Assembly: GCF_005280195.1 (NCBI RefSeq)
Contig: NZ_SZPR01000012.1
Location: forward strand, 186,001-250,000
Reading direction: 5' to 3'
Source: Streptomyces galbus
GTDB taxonomy: Bacteria; Actinomycetota; Actinomycetes; Streptomycetales; Streptomycetaceae
Length of the DNA: 64,000 nucleotides
Both the position numbers and the translations under genes were made by a program. This document shows positions 1-7,587 of the stretch, piece after piece; position 1 is the stretch's first letter, and the number at the start of each line of letters is the position of its first letter. The notes under the pieces are model-generated. The model was not told the DNA's origin, searched no databases, and saw nothing but the letters and a program-made list of their open reading frames with translations.

Positions 1-311
1 GTGTCCCAGACGGTCACCTCCACTTCATGCTTGGTGCAGGTGAGGTCGAGCAGCCGGGGGCCGTCGTCGTGACGTGTGGCGTTGGTGATCAGCTCACTGA
101 CGACAAGCATGACGTCGCCGGCGGTCCGGTCCGACAGCATGCCGGTGCGGCGGGAGATGTCCGCCAGGAAGTCATGGGTCAGATCGCGGGCGACCGCGAT
201 GCTGTCGGGGACGTCGTCGTAGTCGGCACGCCGGTGCAGCACGACATCCGGCCTGGCGGGCAGAGGAGCGTCGATGAAGGGATAGTCGCTCACCGGCGTC
301 TCCTCACCCAT
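1..311 (-). CDS. RsbW-like anti-sigma ATPase (HATPase_c), 3' end outside window
   Basis: Translation on the minus strand from an ATG at 311 gives about 103 residues and then runs off the window. The segment VSELITNATRH (about residues 71-81) is the N box of the GHKL/HATPase_c fold used by RsbW/SpoIIAB-type kinases. It contains the conserved Asn (N77) that coordinates Mg-ATP, and the last visible residues (VTVWDT) lead into the next nucleotide-binding box. Streptomyces genomes carry dozens of such single-domain ATPases, which bind sigma factors or phosphorylate STAS antagonists. The neighbouring STAS remnant on the other strand fits a partner-switch pair. A GTG at 293 is an alternative start. 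The family is clear; the sigma target is unknown. Confidence 0.8.
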   Translation of the reverse strand, partial: MGEETPVSDYPFIDAPLPARPDVVLHRRADYDDVPDSIAVARDLTHDFLADISRRTGMLSDRTAGDVMLVVSELITNATRHDDGPRLLDLTCTKHEVEVTVWD

Positions 312-327
312 CTCGTCCGGAACGTGT

Positions 328-645
328 GATCACTGCCAAGTACGTGTACCCCTCAAGGGCTGGCTGTCACCCGGGGGCGGTGAACTCGGATCCGCCCTGT
401 TCAGCGCGCTGCGTGTGGATCCGCTGCCCTGCCTGGTGGTCCTCGACCCCAGCGGTCTGACGTTCTGCGACTCCAGCGGCCCGAACCTCCTCCCGCGTGT
501 CCGTCTGGAAGCCGAGGACCGATCGATCACACTCCGCCTGGTCTGCCGCGGGGCCACTGTGCTGCGCCTGTTGAGGACCACCGGCACGGACTCTCTTTCG
601 ACTTCGGTGACAGCCCAGGGTCCCTGCAGGGGTGGACAGCCATGA
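328..645 (+). pseudogene. Decayed STAS-domain anti-sigma antagonist remnant
   Basis: The frame encodes a recognisable C-terminal two thirds of a STAS antagonist. It has the core strand LVVLDPSGLTFCDSSG, which contains the conserved serine (phosphorylation) region, followed by a helix and TTGTDSL near the end. Upstream in the same frame the expected first strand and 'GELD' turn are scrambled (ELGSALFSAL is still visible) and there is no credible start codon. Only a GTG at 412 and an ATG at 415 occur, both too late to give a complete domain. Intact family members run about 110 residues. It sits head to head with the ATPase at 1-311, its natural partner family. I read it as a degraded gene; an expressed truncated protein cannot be excluded. 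Confidence 0.6.
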
Positions 646-788
646 GATCCCTTAAGGACTGGTCGGGGTCGCCCGGGTCAACGCGACCGCGACGCCTCAC
701 GCGTGCGCCGTCCGGTCTCCCGGTGGCCCACTCGGCCTTCCCCTGCTGGGCGGACTCCATCTGTCCCCCTGTCACTGCTCGAGGTCGC

Positions 789-844
789 CTACTTCACGCC
801 GCACACAGAAAATCTGTGTTGGCTGAAGTAGACATTCGATAATG
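789..844 (+). promoter_or_regulatory. Long imperfect palindrome followed by a -10-like GATAAT
   Basis: Outer arms CTACTTCA (789-796) and TGAAGTAG (824-831) are perfect complements. Inside them ACACAGA (803-809) and TCTGTGT (813-819) form a second perfect stem around an AAA loop, with GCC/GGC pairing between the two. A GATAAT hexamer follows at 838-843. An operator overlapping the promoter of the long leader, or a terminator for upstream transcription, would both fit. No good -35 lies at standard spacing, so the promoter part is tentative. Confidence 0.5.
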
Positions 845-1457
845 GAGTGGTTACGGTTTCTTTCGTAGCTCAGAGAGACAGAAGGGCCTGGCAGACATGA
901 ACTGCCAGGAAGCAGTGCGTAGTTGCAGTTCGCAGGGCGGTGCGGTGGTGGAGTTCCGGAGCCAGGGTTGTAGGACGGTGACGGGACTGACGACTGGACC
1001 GGGTGGCCCGCAGTGATCAGGGGCCGCCGTGAGCAGTACCGCAGTGGCAGTACCCGCAAGTGAAGTTCGCAGTACGCAGCAGTGCAGTCAGTGAGCGGTA
1101 CCTCGGTGAAGGCGTCGGCTGCGGACGCGCGCACCGGGAGGTTCGGCAGTGGGGTTCTGAGCCGCAGACGCAGGACGGGCTACGGGACCGGCTGCCGAAG
1201 AGTGGCGCTGTGACAGGCCACGGAGCAGGTCGCATCACCAGCAGTACCAGCAATTGAGGGAATGAACGGAGGAATTGGGCGCCATCAGGATCGCCCGGGC
1301 GGAAGTCCTGAGCCCGGGTACCGCAGGACATCGATAGTGAGGTGGTCTCCGGTCGAGCAACCGCGATCCCAGCACTCCCGGCAGCATCTCGACCGGGCGT
1401 GCGGTGACAGAAGGCCGGCGCATCAACAGGGCCGGCAGATGGTGTAGCAGTTCCTTC

Positions 1458-1487
1458 GGGCCCTGGCGCCGTACGGCGCCAGGGCCC
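1458..1487 (+). terminator. Perfect 13-bp palindromic hairpin just before the MerR-like gene
   Basis: GGGCCCTGGCGCC (1458-1470) and GGCGCCAGGGCCC (1475-1487) are exact complements around a GTAC loop that is itself palindromic, so the whole 30 bases is a perfect palindrome. It lies 23 bases upstream of the ATG at 1511. It has terminator-grade stability but no T-tract, and could be an attenuator or roadblock in the leader. Confidence 0.5.
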
Positions 1488-1510
1488 TCCACGCGTTTCA
1501 GAGAGGTTCG

Positions 1511-1843
1511 ATGACAGCAGACGACTCGTACAGCCGTCTCGACGACGACGACTACCCCGCCTACACCATGGGCAGGGCCGCCGACATGCTCGGCACCACG
1601 CAGGGCTTCCTGCGCGCCCTCGGCGACCACCGCCTCATCACCCCCTTGCGATCCGCAGGCGGACACCGCCGCTACTCCCGCTACCAGCTGCGCATCGCCG
1701 CCCGCGCCCGGGAACTCGTCGACCAGGGAACCCCGATCGAGGCCGCCTGCCGCATCATCGTCCTCGAGGACCAGCTCGAGGAAGCCCAGCGCATCAACGC
1801 CGAATACCGCCGCAAAGCGGCCCCGCACGCAGCCGCCACCTGA
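1511..1843 (+). CDS. Small MerR-type helix-turn-helix protein
   Basis: The product is 110 residues. An acidic N-terminus (four consecutive Asp near residues 11-14) is followed by a MerR-like winged helix at about residues 18-60 (YTMGRAADMLGTT, then the wing SAGGHRRYSRYQL). A short C-terminal helix with EDQLEEAQ near 86-93 probably dimerises it. It has no effector-binding domain and no metal-binding cysteine pattern. Proteins very like this are a multi-copy Streptomyces family, usually annotated only as helix-turn-helix proteins. AGAGAGG lies about 7-10 bases before the ATG. Its target is unknown, and the long leader upstream suggests regulation at RNA level. Confidence 0.85.
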   Translation: MTADDSYSRLDDDDYPAYTMGRAADMLGTTQGFLRALGDHRLITPLRSAGGHRRYSRYQLRIAARARELVDQGTPIEAACRIIVLEDQLEEAQRINAEYRRKAAPHAAAT

Positions 1844-2069
1844 CACGCGGTCCGCGATGCCGCGCCGCCCCCACACATCCGCCCTCCAAGAACATGAGCG
1901 CATGATCGCCGAAGGCACTGAGCCGCCGCTCCATGGGCAGAAGCCTCAGCCCGGGCCGGGCAACCCGCCCCGAACCTCGCGTATCCCGGCGATCGATGCG
2001 CCTCCCGTAACAACAGGCCGGCTGACTGCCGCCAACGGCCTGGAAGGCCGGGTGGAGGGGGCTGCGGCC

Positions 2070-2540
2070 GCGCCGCAGAACACGGCGCGGCCCGAGCTGT
2101 GGCAGCGGGCCGTCGACGTCATCCGGCGCGAACCGCCCGCTTTGCGGCCTTGTTTCCTGCACCGGGACTTCCATCCGGGCAACGTCCTCTTCGAGGGCGA
2201 GGGGGACGACGTCCGTATCAGCGGTGTGGTCGACTGGGTGGAGACCTCGTGGGGACCGGCCGACCTCGATGTGGCCCACTGCTCGACGGCTCTGGCTCTG
2301 CTCCACGGGGTCTCGCTATGAATGACCTTCGCGGACCGGTACCTCGCCGCGGGCGGACGCCTCGCCGAGCCGTGTGCGGCGTACCTGTACTGGCGGGTCA
2401 TCGATGCCCTGGCATTCGCCCCGGACTCGGAGAAGGTCGCCGTACCCTGGCGCGAACTCGGCCGCGCTGACCTGGACCCCGCCCTTCTGAGCAGCAGACT
2501 CGAGGAGTACCTCCACGCTCTGTTCGAGCGCTACGCGTAG
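2070..2540 (+). pseudogene. Aminoglycoside/choline-type phosphotransferase (APH) relic with an in-frame stop
   Basis: One continuous frame carries the C-terminal lobe of an APH-fold kinase. CFLHRDFHPGNVLF holds the catalytic HxDxxxxN loop, GVVDWVETSWGPADLD holds the metal-binding D, and YLYWRVIDALAF follows. Two lesions are visible. The N-terminal nucleotide-binding lobe is missing, with homology beginning near 2079. A TGA at 2319-2321 interrupts the frame after LLHGVSL, and the protein resumes in the same frame at once with MTFADRYLAAGGRL. Family members are about 300 residues; only about 150 remain. This is a clear pseudogene rather than two small genes. Confidence 0.8.
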
Positions 2541-3148
2541 GTCGCTGGGAACAGACGCCTGAGCAGAGGGGTTGCGTCCCCGTCCCACGCTCACCGAACC
2601 GCGGCACTTGCCCGATGCCGATGTCCGTGCGGAGGCGGTGCGGGCTGGCAGAGTGGCGGACTCGTCAGTGCCTCGATCCCTTGCTGCCGGGTCGCCGGAC
2701 TGCTCCGGCCAGAGGCGTCGGCAGATCCCGGCTCGTCCGATCGAACGACGACCGGTTTCCCGGGTCGAGGGGATGCCAGTCACCGGCGGCCCGGGGGTCA
2801 ATGCTCTCCGGGCGGTCCAAGCCTGACCTGAGGCAGGGGTATGTCACGTATCCCTTCATGGGATGTGACGGGCCACCGCATCCATCGCCGTATCCGGCAG
2901 AGAACCGCTCGCCTCCCGCAGCGTCCTCCGCAGCCTGCCATCGCCCACCCCGCCGAGGGTCCGGGTCCGGCAGCAACGGCTCGATCGGAGCCGAGGGGGA
3001 GGCCGGCGAGGTTGCCGTTGACGGTGTCGGTCCCACCGGCCACGCTGCTATCACGCGCGGCAACTTGCCGAGCCAGGGGTCCCGATGATCCGGAAGAAAC
3101 TCCCCAGGGGCCGCCGGGGCCACGATCCGCGGTGCGCCCGGGCGCGGA
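2541..3148. other. Intergenic stretch with no supported feature
   Basis: Open frames on both strands here have poor Streptomyces codon bias and no motif I recognise. I see no tRNA-like fold, no repeat and no clear terminator. Its position between the APH relic and an intact TetR gene, in a zone with several broken genes, suggests decayed sequence. Confidence 0.4.
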
Positions 3149-3160
3149 TAGGCTGGGCGC

Positions 3161-3733
3161 ATGTCGCCCACCCGCCGTACCGCCCGCCAGGCCGACCTGC
3201 TGGAACGACTCGTGGCGCTGCTGACGGCCCAGGGCTTCTCCGACCTCACCCTCGACGACCTCGCCGAACGGCTGCGCTGCTCCAAGACGACCCTGTACCA
3301 GCTCGCCCGCAGCAAGCAGGGCCTCGTCGTGGAGGCGGTCAAGCACTACTTCCGGGGGGCCACGGAGGCGGTGGAGAAGCGGGTCGCCCAGACCGCCGAC
3401 CCCTCCGACCGGGTACGGGCCTACCTGACCGCCGTCGCCGAGCAGCTCCGGCCCCTCTCGCGCCGCTTCCTCGACGACGTGGCGGACTTCCCGCCCGCGC
3501 GCGAGGTGTACGAGGCCAACACCCGGATGGCGGCCGAACGGGTGCGGCAGCTCATCGCCGACGGCGTCTCGGACGGCGCCTTCCGGGACGTGCACACCGC
3601 CTTCGTGGGCGAGGTCGCCGCGGCCACCATGCGGCAGATCCAGCAGGGCGAGCTGAAGGCGCGCACCGGGCTGAGCGACGCCGAGGCGTACGAGCAGCTC
3701 GCCTCGCTGATCGTGCACGCCGTCTCGTCCTGA
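3161..3733 (+). CDS. TetR-family regulator of the adjacent acyl-CoA dehydrogenase operon
   Basis: The product is 190 residues. The N-terminal TetR helix-turn-helix spans about residues 27-50 (SDLTLDDLAERLRCSKTTLYQ). The remaining all-helical ligand domain ends in VTFVGEV-like and HAVSS helices typical of the C-terminal TetR fold. A -10-like TAGGCT (3149-3154) ends seven bases before the ATG and no Shine-Dalgarno is present, so the message may be leaderless. The gene points toward the acyl-CoA dehydrogenase, and a 32-bp dyad lies between them, making that operon the obvious target. The ligand is unknown; an acyl-CoA is plausible from context. Confidence 0.88.
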   Translation: MSPTRRTARQADLLERLVALLTAQGFSDLTLDDLAERLRCSKTTLYQLARSKQGLVVEAVKHYFRGATEAVEKRVAQTADPSDRVRAYLTAVAEQLRPLSRRFLDDVADFPPAREVYEANTRMAAERVRQLIADGVSDGAFRDVHTAFVGEVAAATMRQIQQGELKARTGLSDAEAYEQLASLIVHAVSS

Positions 3734-3786
3734 CCTGGAATCCGGCTGGAGCGGGCTACTGCGTCACGCCCCCTTGCCGTACGCTG

Positions 3787-3818
3787 AATGATACTGTCGT
3801 ACTCCTTTCAGTATCGTT
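3787..3818 (+). promoter_or_regulatory. Probable TetR operator (inverted repeat)
   Basis: The half-sites AATGATACTG (3787-3796) and, read on the opposite strand, AACGATACTG (3818-3809) match at 9 of 10 bases around a 12-base spacer; the inner seven bases are a perfect inverted repeat. The dyad ends 14 bases before the acyl-CoA dehydrogenase ATG and overlaps the region where its promoter must lie. Repression by the adjacent TetR protein is the natural reading. Confidence 0.7.
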
Positions 3819-3832
3819 CCGTGGAGGTCACC

Positions 3833-5011
3833 ATGCCTGCCACTCGTGCCCTGCCGACCGAGGAAGCCGTCGAGCTCATCCAGCTCACGCGCATCCTCGC
3901 CGCCAAGGAACTCGCACCCCGGGTCGCCGAGGCGGAGGCCGACGAGACGTTCCCCCGGGACGTCTTCCGCACGCTCGGCCGCAGCGGGCTGCTCGGTCTG
4001 CCCTTCGCCGAGGAGCACGGCGGGGCGGGCCAGCCGTACGAGGTCTACCTCCAGGTGCTGGAGGAGATCGCCGCGGTCTGGTCCAGCGTCGCCGTCGGTG
4101 TCTCGGTGCACGCGCTGTCGTGCTTCCCGCTGTCCCGCTTCGGCACCCCCGAGCAGCAGGCCCAGTGGCTGCCCGACATGCTGGGCGGCGAGCTCCTCGG
4201 CGCCTACTGCCTGTCCGAGCCGCACGCCGGCTCCGACCCGGCCGCGATGCGCACGCGCGCGGTGCGCGACGGCGACCACTACGTCCTCGACGGCGCCAAG
4301 GCGTGGACCACGCACGGCGGGCACGCCGACTTCTACACGGTGATGGCCCGCACCTCCGAGGACCGCACCCGTGGCGTGTCCTGCTTCCTCGTCCCGGCCG
4401 GCACGCCCGGCCTGAGCGCCGACCCGCCCGAGCGCAAGATGGGCCTGACCGGTTCCGCCACCGCCACCATGCGGCTGGACGGCGTCCGGGTGCCCGTGGA
4501 GCGGCGCATCGGCCAGGAGGGCGAGGGGCTGAAGATCGCGCTGGCCTCGCTGGACTGCGGCCGGCTCGGCATCTCCGCCGTGGCCACCGGCCTCGCCCAG
4601 GGCGCCCTGGACCACGCCGTGCGCTACGCCCGCGAGCGCGAGACCTTCGGCAAGCCGATCATCGAGCACCAGGGCCTGGCCTTCGTCCTCGCCGACATGG
4701 GCGCCGCCGTCGAGTCCAGCCGCGCCATCGCGCTGGCCGCCGCACGGCTGAAGGACCAGGGGCTGCCCTTCACGCGCGAGGCGTCGATCGCCAAACTCGT
4801 GGCGACCGACAACGCGATGAAGGTGACCACGGACGCGGTGCAGGTGCTCGGCGGGTACGGCTACACGCGCGACTTCCCCGTCGAGCGCTACATGCGCGAG
4901 GCCAAGGTCATGCAGATCTTCGAAGGAACCAACCAGATCCAGCGCATGATCATCTCTCGTGCGCTGGACCGGAGCGAGGGCGGTGTGCTCACCGTCCTCG
5001 GCAAGGAGTGA
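3833..5011 (+). CDS. Acyl-CoA dehydrogenase
   Basis: The product is 392 residues, the normal length for the FAD-dependent acyl-CoA dehydrogenase family, which introduces an alpha-beta double bond into acyl-CoA esters and passes electrons to ETF. CLSEPHAGSD (about 126-135) is the FAD/substrate signature. FEGTNQIQR (363-371) places the catalytic base at E364, as in short- and medium-chain enzymes. An in-frame ATG at 3788 would lie inside the operator, so I chose the ATG at 3833, which is preceded by GGAGG at good spacing. The stop overlaps the start of the following dehydrogenase, so the two are coupled. Chain specificity cannot be read from sequence. Confidence 0.92.
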   Translation: MPATRALPTEEAVELIQLTRILAAKELAPRVAEAEADETFPRDVFRTLGRSGLLGLPFAEEHGGAGQPYEVYLQVLEEIAAVWSSVAVGVSVHALSCFPLSRFGTPEQQAQWLPDMLGGELLGAYCLSEPHAGSDPAAMRTRAVRDGDHYVLDGAKAWTTHGGHADFYTVMARTSEDRTRGVSCFLVPAGTPGLSADPPERKMGLTGSATATMRLDGVRVPVERRIGQEGEGLKIALASLDCGRLGISAVATGLAQGALDHAVRYARERETFGKPIIEHQGLAFVLADMGAAVESSRAIALAAARLKDQGLPFTREASIAKLVATDNAMKVTTDAVQVLGGYGYTRDFPVERYMREAKVMQIFEGTNQIQRMIISRALDRSEGGVLTVLGKE

Positions 5012-5775
5012 TGATGCAGCTCGACAACACCGCCGCCCTCGTCACCGGCGGTGCGTCCGGCCTGGGCGCGGCCACCGCGAAGGCCCTCGCCGAGCGCGGC
5101 GCGCGGGTCTTCGCCCTGGACCTGAAGGACGCCGTGGACGGGGCCCCCGAGGTGGCCGGCGTCACCTACCTGGCCGCCGACGTCACCGACCCCGAGCAGG
5201 TGCGCACCGCCGTCGCCGCCGCGGCCGGCGCGGGCGTCCCGCTGCGCACGGTCGTCAACTGCGCGGGCATCGGCCCGTCCATGCGCATCCTCGGCAAGAA
5301 GGGCCCGCACGACCTCGCGCTGTACGCGAAGGTGATCCAGATCAACCTGATCGGCACCTTCAACGTCATGACGCTCGCCGCCGAGGCCATCGCGCGGACC
5401 GAGCCGGTCGACGAGCACGGGCAGCGCGGCGTCGTCGTCAACACCGCCTCCATCGCCGCCTACGACGGCCAGATCGGCCAGGCCGCCTACGCCTCCTCCA
5501 AGGGCGGCGTCGTCGGCCTGACCCTGCCGGCCGCGCGCGACCTCGCGCAGTACGGCATCCGGGTGTGCACCATCGCCCCGGGCATCGTGGACACCCCGAT
5601 GATGGCCACGGTCTCCGAGGAGTTCCGCACCTCGCTCGCCCAGGGCGTGCCCTTCCCGCACCGGTTCGCCCGGCCCGAGGAGTACGCCGAGCTGGCCCTC
5701 GCGATCGTCGGCCACGACTACCTCAACGGCGAGACCGTCCGCATGGACGGCGCCCTGCGCATGGCGCCCCGCTAG
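5011..5775 (+). CDS. Short-chain dehydrogenase, HSD10-like 3-hydroxyacyl-CoA dehydrogenase
   Basis: The product is 254 residues. It has the classical SDR pattern: TGGASGLG dinucleotide loop at 12-19, NCAG near 83-86, and the catalytic triad S147, Y160, K164. The overall sequence is closest in my recollection to type-2 3-hydroxyacyl-CoA dehydrogenases (HSD17B10-like), which oxidise 3-hydroxyacyl-CoA in branched or short-chain acyl degradation. Together with the preceding acyl-CoA dehydrogenase it supplies two steps of beta-oxidation. Two adjacent ATGs exist (5011 and 5014); the first overlaps the upstream stop as ATGATG. Its stop codon overlaps the stop of the convergent GntR relic. Confidence 0.88.
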   Translation: MMQLDNTAALVTGGASGLGAATAKALAERGARVFALDLKDAVDGAPEVAGVTYLAADVTDPEQVRTAVAAAAGAGVPLRTVVNCAGIGPSMRILGKKGPHDLALYAKVIQINLIGTFNVMTLAAEAIARTEPVDEHGQRGVVVNTASIAAYDGQIGQAAYASSKGGVVGLTLPAARDLAQYGIRVCTIAPGIVDTPMMATVSEEFRTSLAQGVPFPHRFARPEEYAELALAIVGHDYLNGETVRMDGALRMAPR

Positions 5776-6268
5776 GGATCGCCCGGCGCCCCGGCTGCCG
5801 GCTGCCGGTCCCGTCGTAACGGCCGGACCAGCAGCCGGAAGTCGAAGGCGTACCGGGACGCGCGGTAGACGTGCGTGCCGTACTCGACCGCCCGCCCGGT
5901 GTCGTCGTACGCCGTGCGCCGCATGGTCAGCAGGGCCGCCCCCTCGGCCTCGTCGAGGCGGGCGGCCTCCTCGCCCGTGGCGGAGCGGGCCCCGATCGTC
6001 TGCCGGGCGCTGTGCAGGGTGATGCCCCTGGCCCGCATCATGCGGTACAGGCCGGTCGACTCCAGCTACCCAGGCCCGGCCGTGCCGACAGGTCGATCTC
6101 GTTGCCCAGGAGGTCGCCCGGGGTCAGCGCCCCGTGCTCGATCGCCGTCTCGAGCTGCCGGGCGAGCTGGTGGCAGAGCGGGACCGGGCTGCCGCGGTCC
6201 AGGGTGAAGCGCAGGGCGTCGACCGCGGAGCCCGGCAGGGTACGCGCGCGGTCACCGGTCCTCGGCAT
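5772..6268 (-). pseudogene. GntR/HutC-family regulator broken by internal deletion and frameshift
   Basis: The N-terminal half starts at an ATG at 6268 behind GAGGTG and reads through the start of a GntR winged helix (PVPLCHQLARQLETAIEHG, then LLGNEIDLSARPGLG). It then leaves the family sequence and stops after about 76 residues. In another frame the C-terminal half of a UTRA effector domain follows (ESTGLYRMMRARGITLHS, AVEYGTHVYRASRYAFDF, LLVRP). The recognition helix, the linker and the first half of UTRA, roughly 100 residues, are absent at the junction near 6065-6085. The intact ancestor was about 250 residues and probably governed the sugar operon that starts just beyond it. Confidence 0.82.
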
Positions 6269-6446
6269 CGGTGGCACCTCCTCGGACGGGAGTGGTGAGG
6301 GGTACGTGCGTGCGCCGGGGGTAGAGATCATCCGCGCGTCGCGGCTGCGGGACCCGGCCCCTCAGGTGTAGGCCCCGCCGACCAGGACTGTCCATGGTTT
6401 GTACTTACATTCTGACCTTGGTCTGCAATGATGTCTTAACAAAGTA

Positions 6447-6478
6447 TTGACAGGGGGCGCGTCAGGGAATTGGATTCC
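6447..6478 (+). promoter_or_regulatory. Promoter and small dyad of the sugar ABC operon
   Basis: A consensus -35 TTGACA (6447-6452) is followed after 17 bases by TTGGAT (6470-6475). The -10 overlaps a perfect inverted repeat, GGAAT (6466-6470) and ATTCC (6474-6478), that could be an operator. A further GACC-TT-GGTC dyad lies near 6415-6425. Confidence 0.6.
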
Positions 6479-6567
6479 GTCCCAACAGCGCACCGCGCCG
6501 GGTCCCGGATCCTCGCGATCCTCTCCCGAATCCGCAGTTTCCCCACCGCACAGTGAGGTGCAGGAAG

Positions 6568-7587
6568 ATGGACCGCTCTTCTCCCTCCCGCTCCCGCAGA
6601 ACCGCCCCGGTCGTGGCCATGGCCGCGGCGGTGGCCCTGACCCTCGCCGGCTGCTCCAGCAGCTCCGGCGGCAAGAAGGCCGAGGAGGGAGACGCCGACG
6701 CCTCCGCGGGCAAGGCAGGCACCCCCCGGATGACCGTGGCCCTGGTGACCCACCAGTCGCCCGGCGACACGTTCTGGGACATCGTCCGCAAGGGCGCCGA
6801 GGCCGCAGCGGCCAAGGACAACATCAAGCTCGTCTACTCGGCCGACCCCAACGCCGGCAACCAGGCCAACCTCGTGCAGAACGCGATCGACCAGAAGGTC
6901 GACGGCATCGCGGTCACGCTCGCCAAGCCGGACGCCCTCAAGAGCGTCGCCGGCAAGGCCAAGGCGGCGGGCATCCCGGTCGTCGGCCTGAACTCCGGCG
7001 TGAGCGACTGGAAGAAGCTCGGCCTGCTGGAGTTCTTCGGCCAGGACGAGACGGTGGCCGGCGAGGCGCTCGGCAACAAGCTGAACTCGGTGGGCGCCAA
7101 GAAGGCCGTCTGTGTCATCCAGGAGCAGGGCAACGTCGGCCTGACCCAGCGCTGCGACGGCGTGAAGAAGACCTTCTCCGGCACGCTGGAGACCCTGTAC
7201 GTCAACGGCACCGACATGCCCTCGGTGAAGTCGACGATCACCGCCAAGCTCAAGCAGAACCCCTCCCTCGACCACGTGATCGCGCTCGGCGCCCCCATCG
7301 CGCTGACCGCGGTGCAGTCGGTGTCGGACGCCGGCAGCAAGGCGAAGGTCGCCACCTTCGACCTCAACAAGAGCCTCACCGGCGCGATCTCCAAGGGCAC
7401 CATCGAGTTCGCCGTCGACCAGCAGCCCTACCTCCAGGGCTACCTGGCGATCGACTCGCTGTGGCTCTACAAGAACAACGGCAACTACATGGGCGGCGGT
7501 GAGCAGCCGGTGCTGACCGGCCCGGCCTTCGTCGACAAGTCCAACGTCGACTCGGTCGCCGGCTTCGCCGCGAAGGGCACCCGGTGA
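6568..7587 (+). CDS. Sugar ABC transporter substrate-binding lipoprotein
   Basis: The product is 339 residues. A basic N-terminus and hydrophobic segment end in the lipobox LAGC with C29 as the lipidated residue, so the protein is anchored outside the membrane. The mature part is a type-I periplasmic binding protein of the ribose/fructose family (VALVTHQSPGDTFWDIVRKG, then DPNAGNQANLVQNAID and DGIAVTLAKPDAL). GAGGTG seven bases before the ATG at 6568 favours this start over a GTG at 6553. It is the first gene of a three-gene operon with its permease and ATPase. The likely substrate is a monosaccharide or polyol. Confidence 0.9.
   Translation: MDRSSPSRSRRTAPVVAMAAAVALTLAGCSSSSGGKKAEEGDADASAGKAGTPRMTVALVTHQSPGDTFWDIVRKGAEAAAAKDNIKLVYSADPNAGNQANLVQNAIDQKVDGIAVTLAKPDALKSVAGKAKAAGIPVVGLNSGVSDWKKLGLLEFFGQDETVAGEALGNKLNSVGAKKAVCVIQEQGNVGLTQRCDGVKKTFSGTLETLYVNGTDMPSVKSTITAKLKQNPSLDHVIALGAPIALTAVQSVSDAGSKAKVATFDLNKSLTGAISKGTIEFAVDQQPYLQGYLAIDSLWLYKNNGNYMGGGEQPVLTGPAFVDKSNVDSVAGFAAKGTR

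Larger units (their letters stand above)
646..1510. other. 865-base intergenic region: repeat-rich leader of the MerR-like gene
   Basis: No convincing coding frame is present. From about 900 to 1100 the + strand is dense in variants of GCAGT and GCAGTT (for example around 914-935 and 1032-1090), followed by A/G-rich runs. Two strong inverted repeats, listed separately, bracket this stretch. The arrangement suggests a long structured 5' leader for the gene at 1511. The part from 646 to about 785 shows nothing I can name. Confidence 0.45.

Noticed and set aside
2620..2720. tRNA-like sequence near GGCAGAGTGGCGGAC
   Set aside because: A D-arm-like string is present but no acceptor/TPsiC arms or anticodon stem can be paired around it.
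3085..5013. Upstream extension of the HSD10-like SDR frame through the TetR and acyl-CoA dehydrogenase genes
   Set aside because: The sequence before 5011 is an Arg-rich alternative frame of two clear genes. The SDR begins at the ATG overlapping the dehydrogenase stop.
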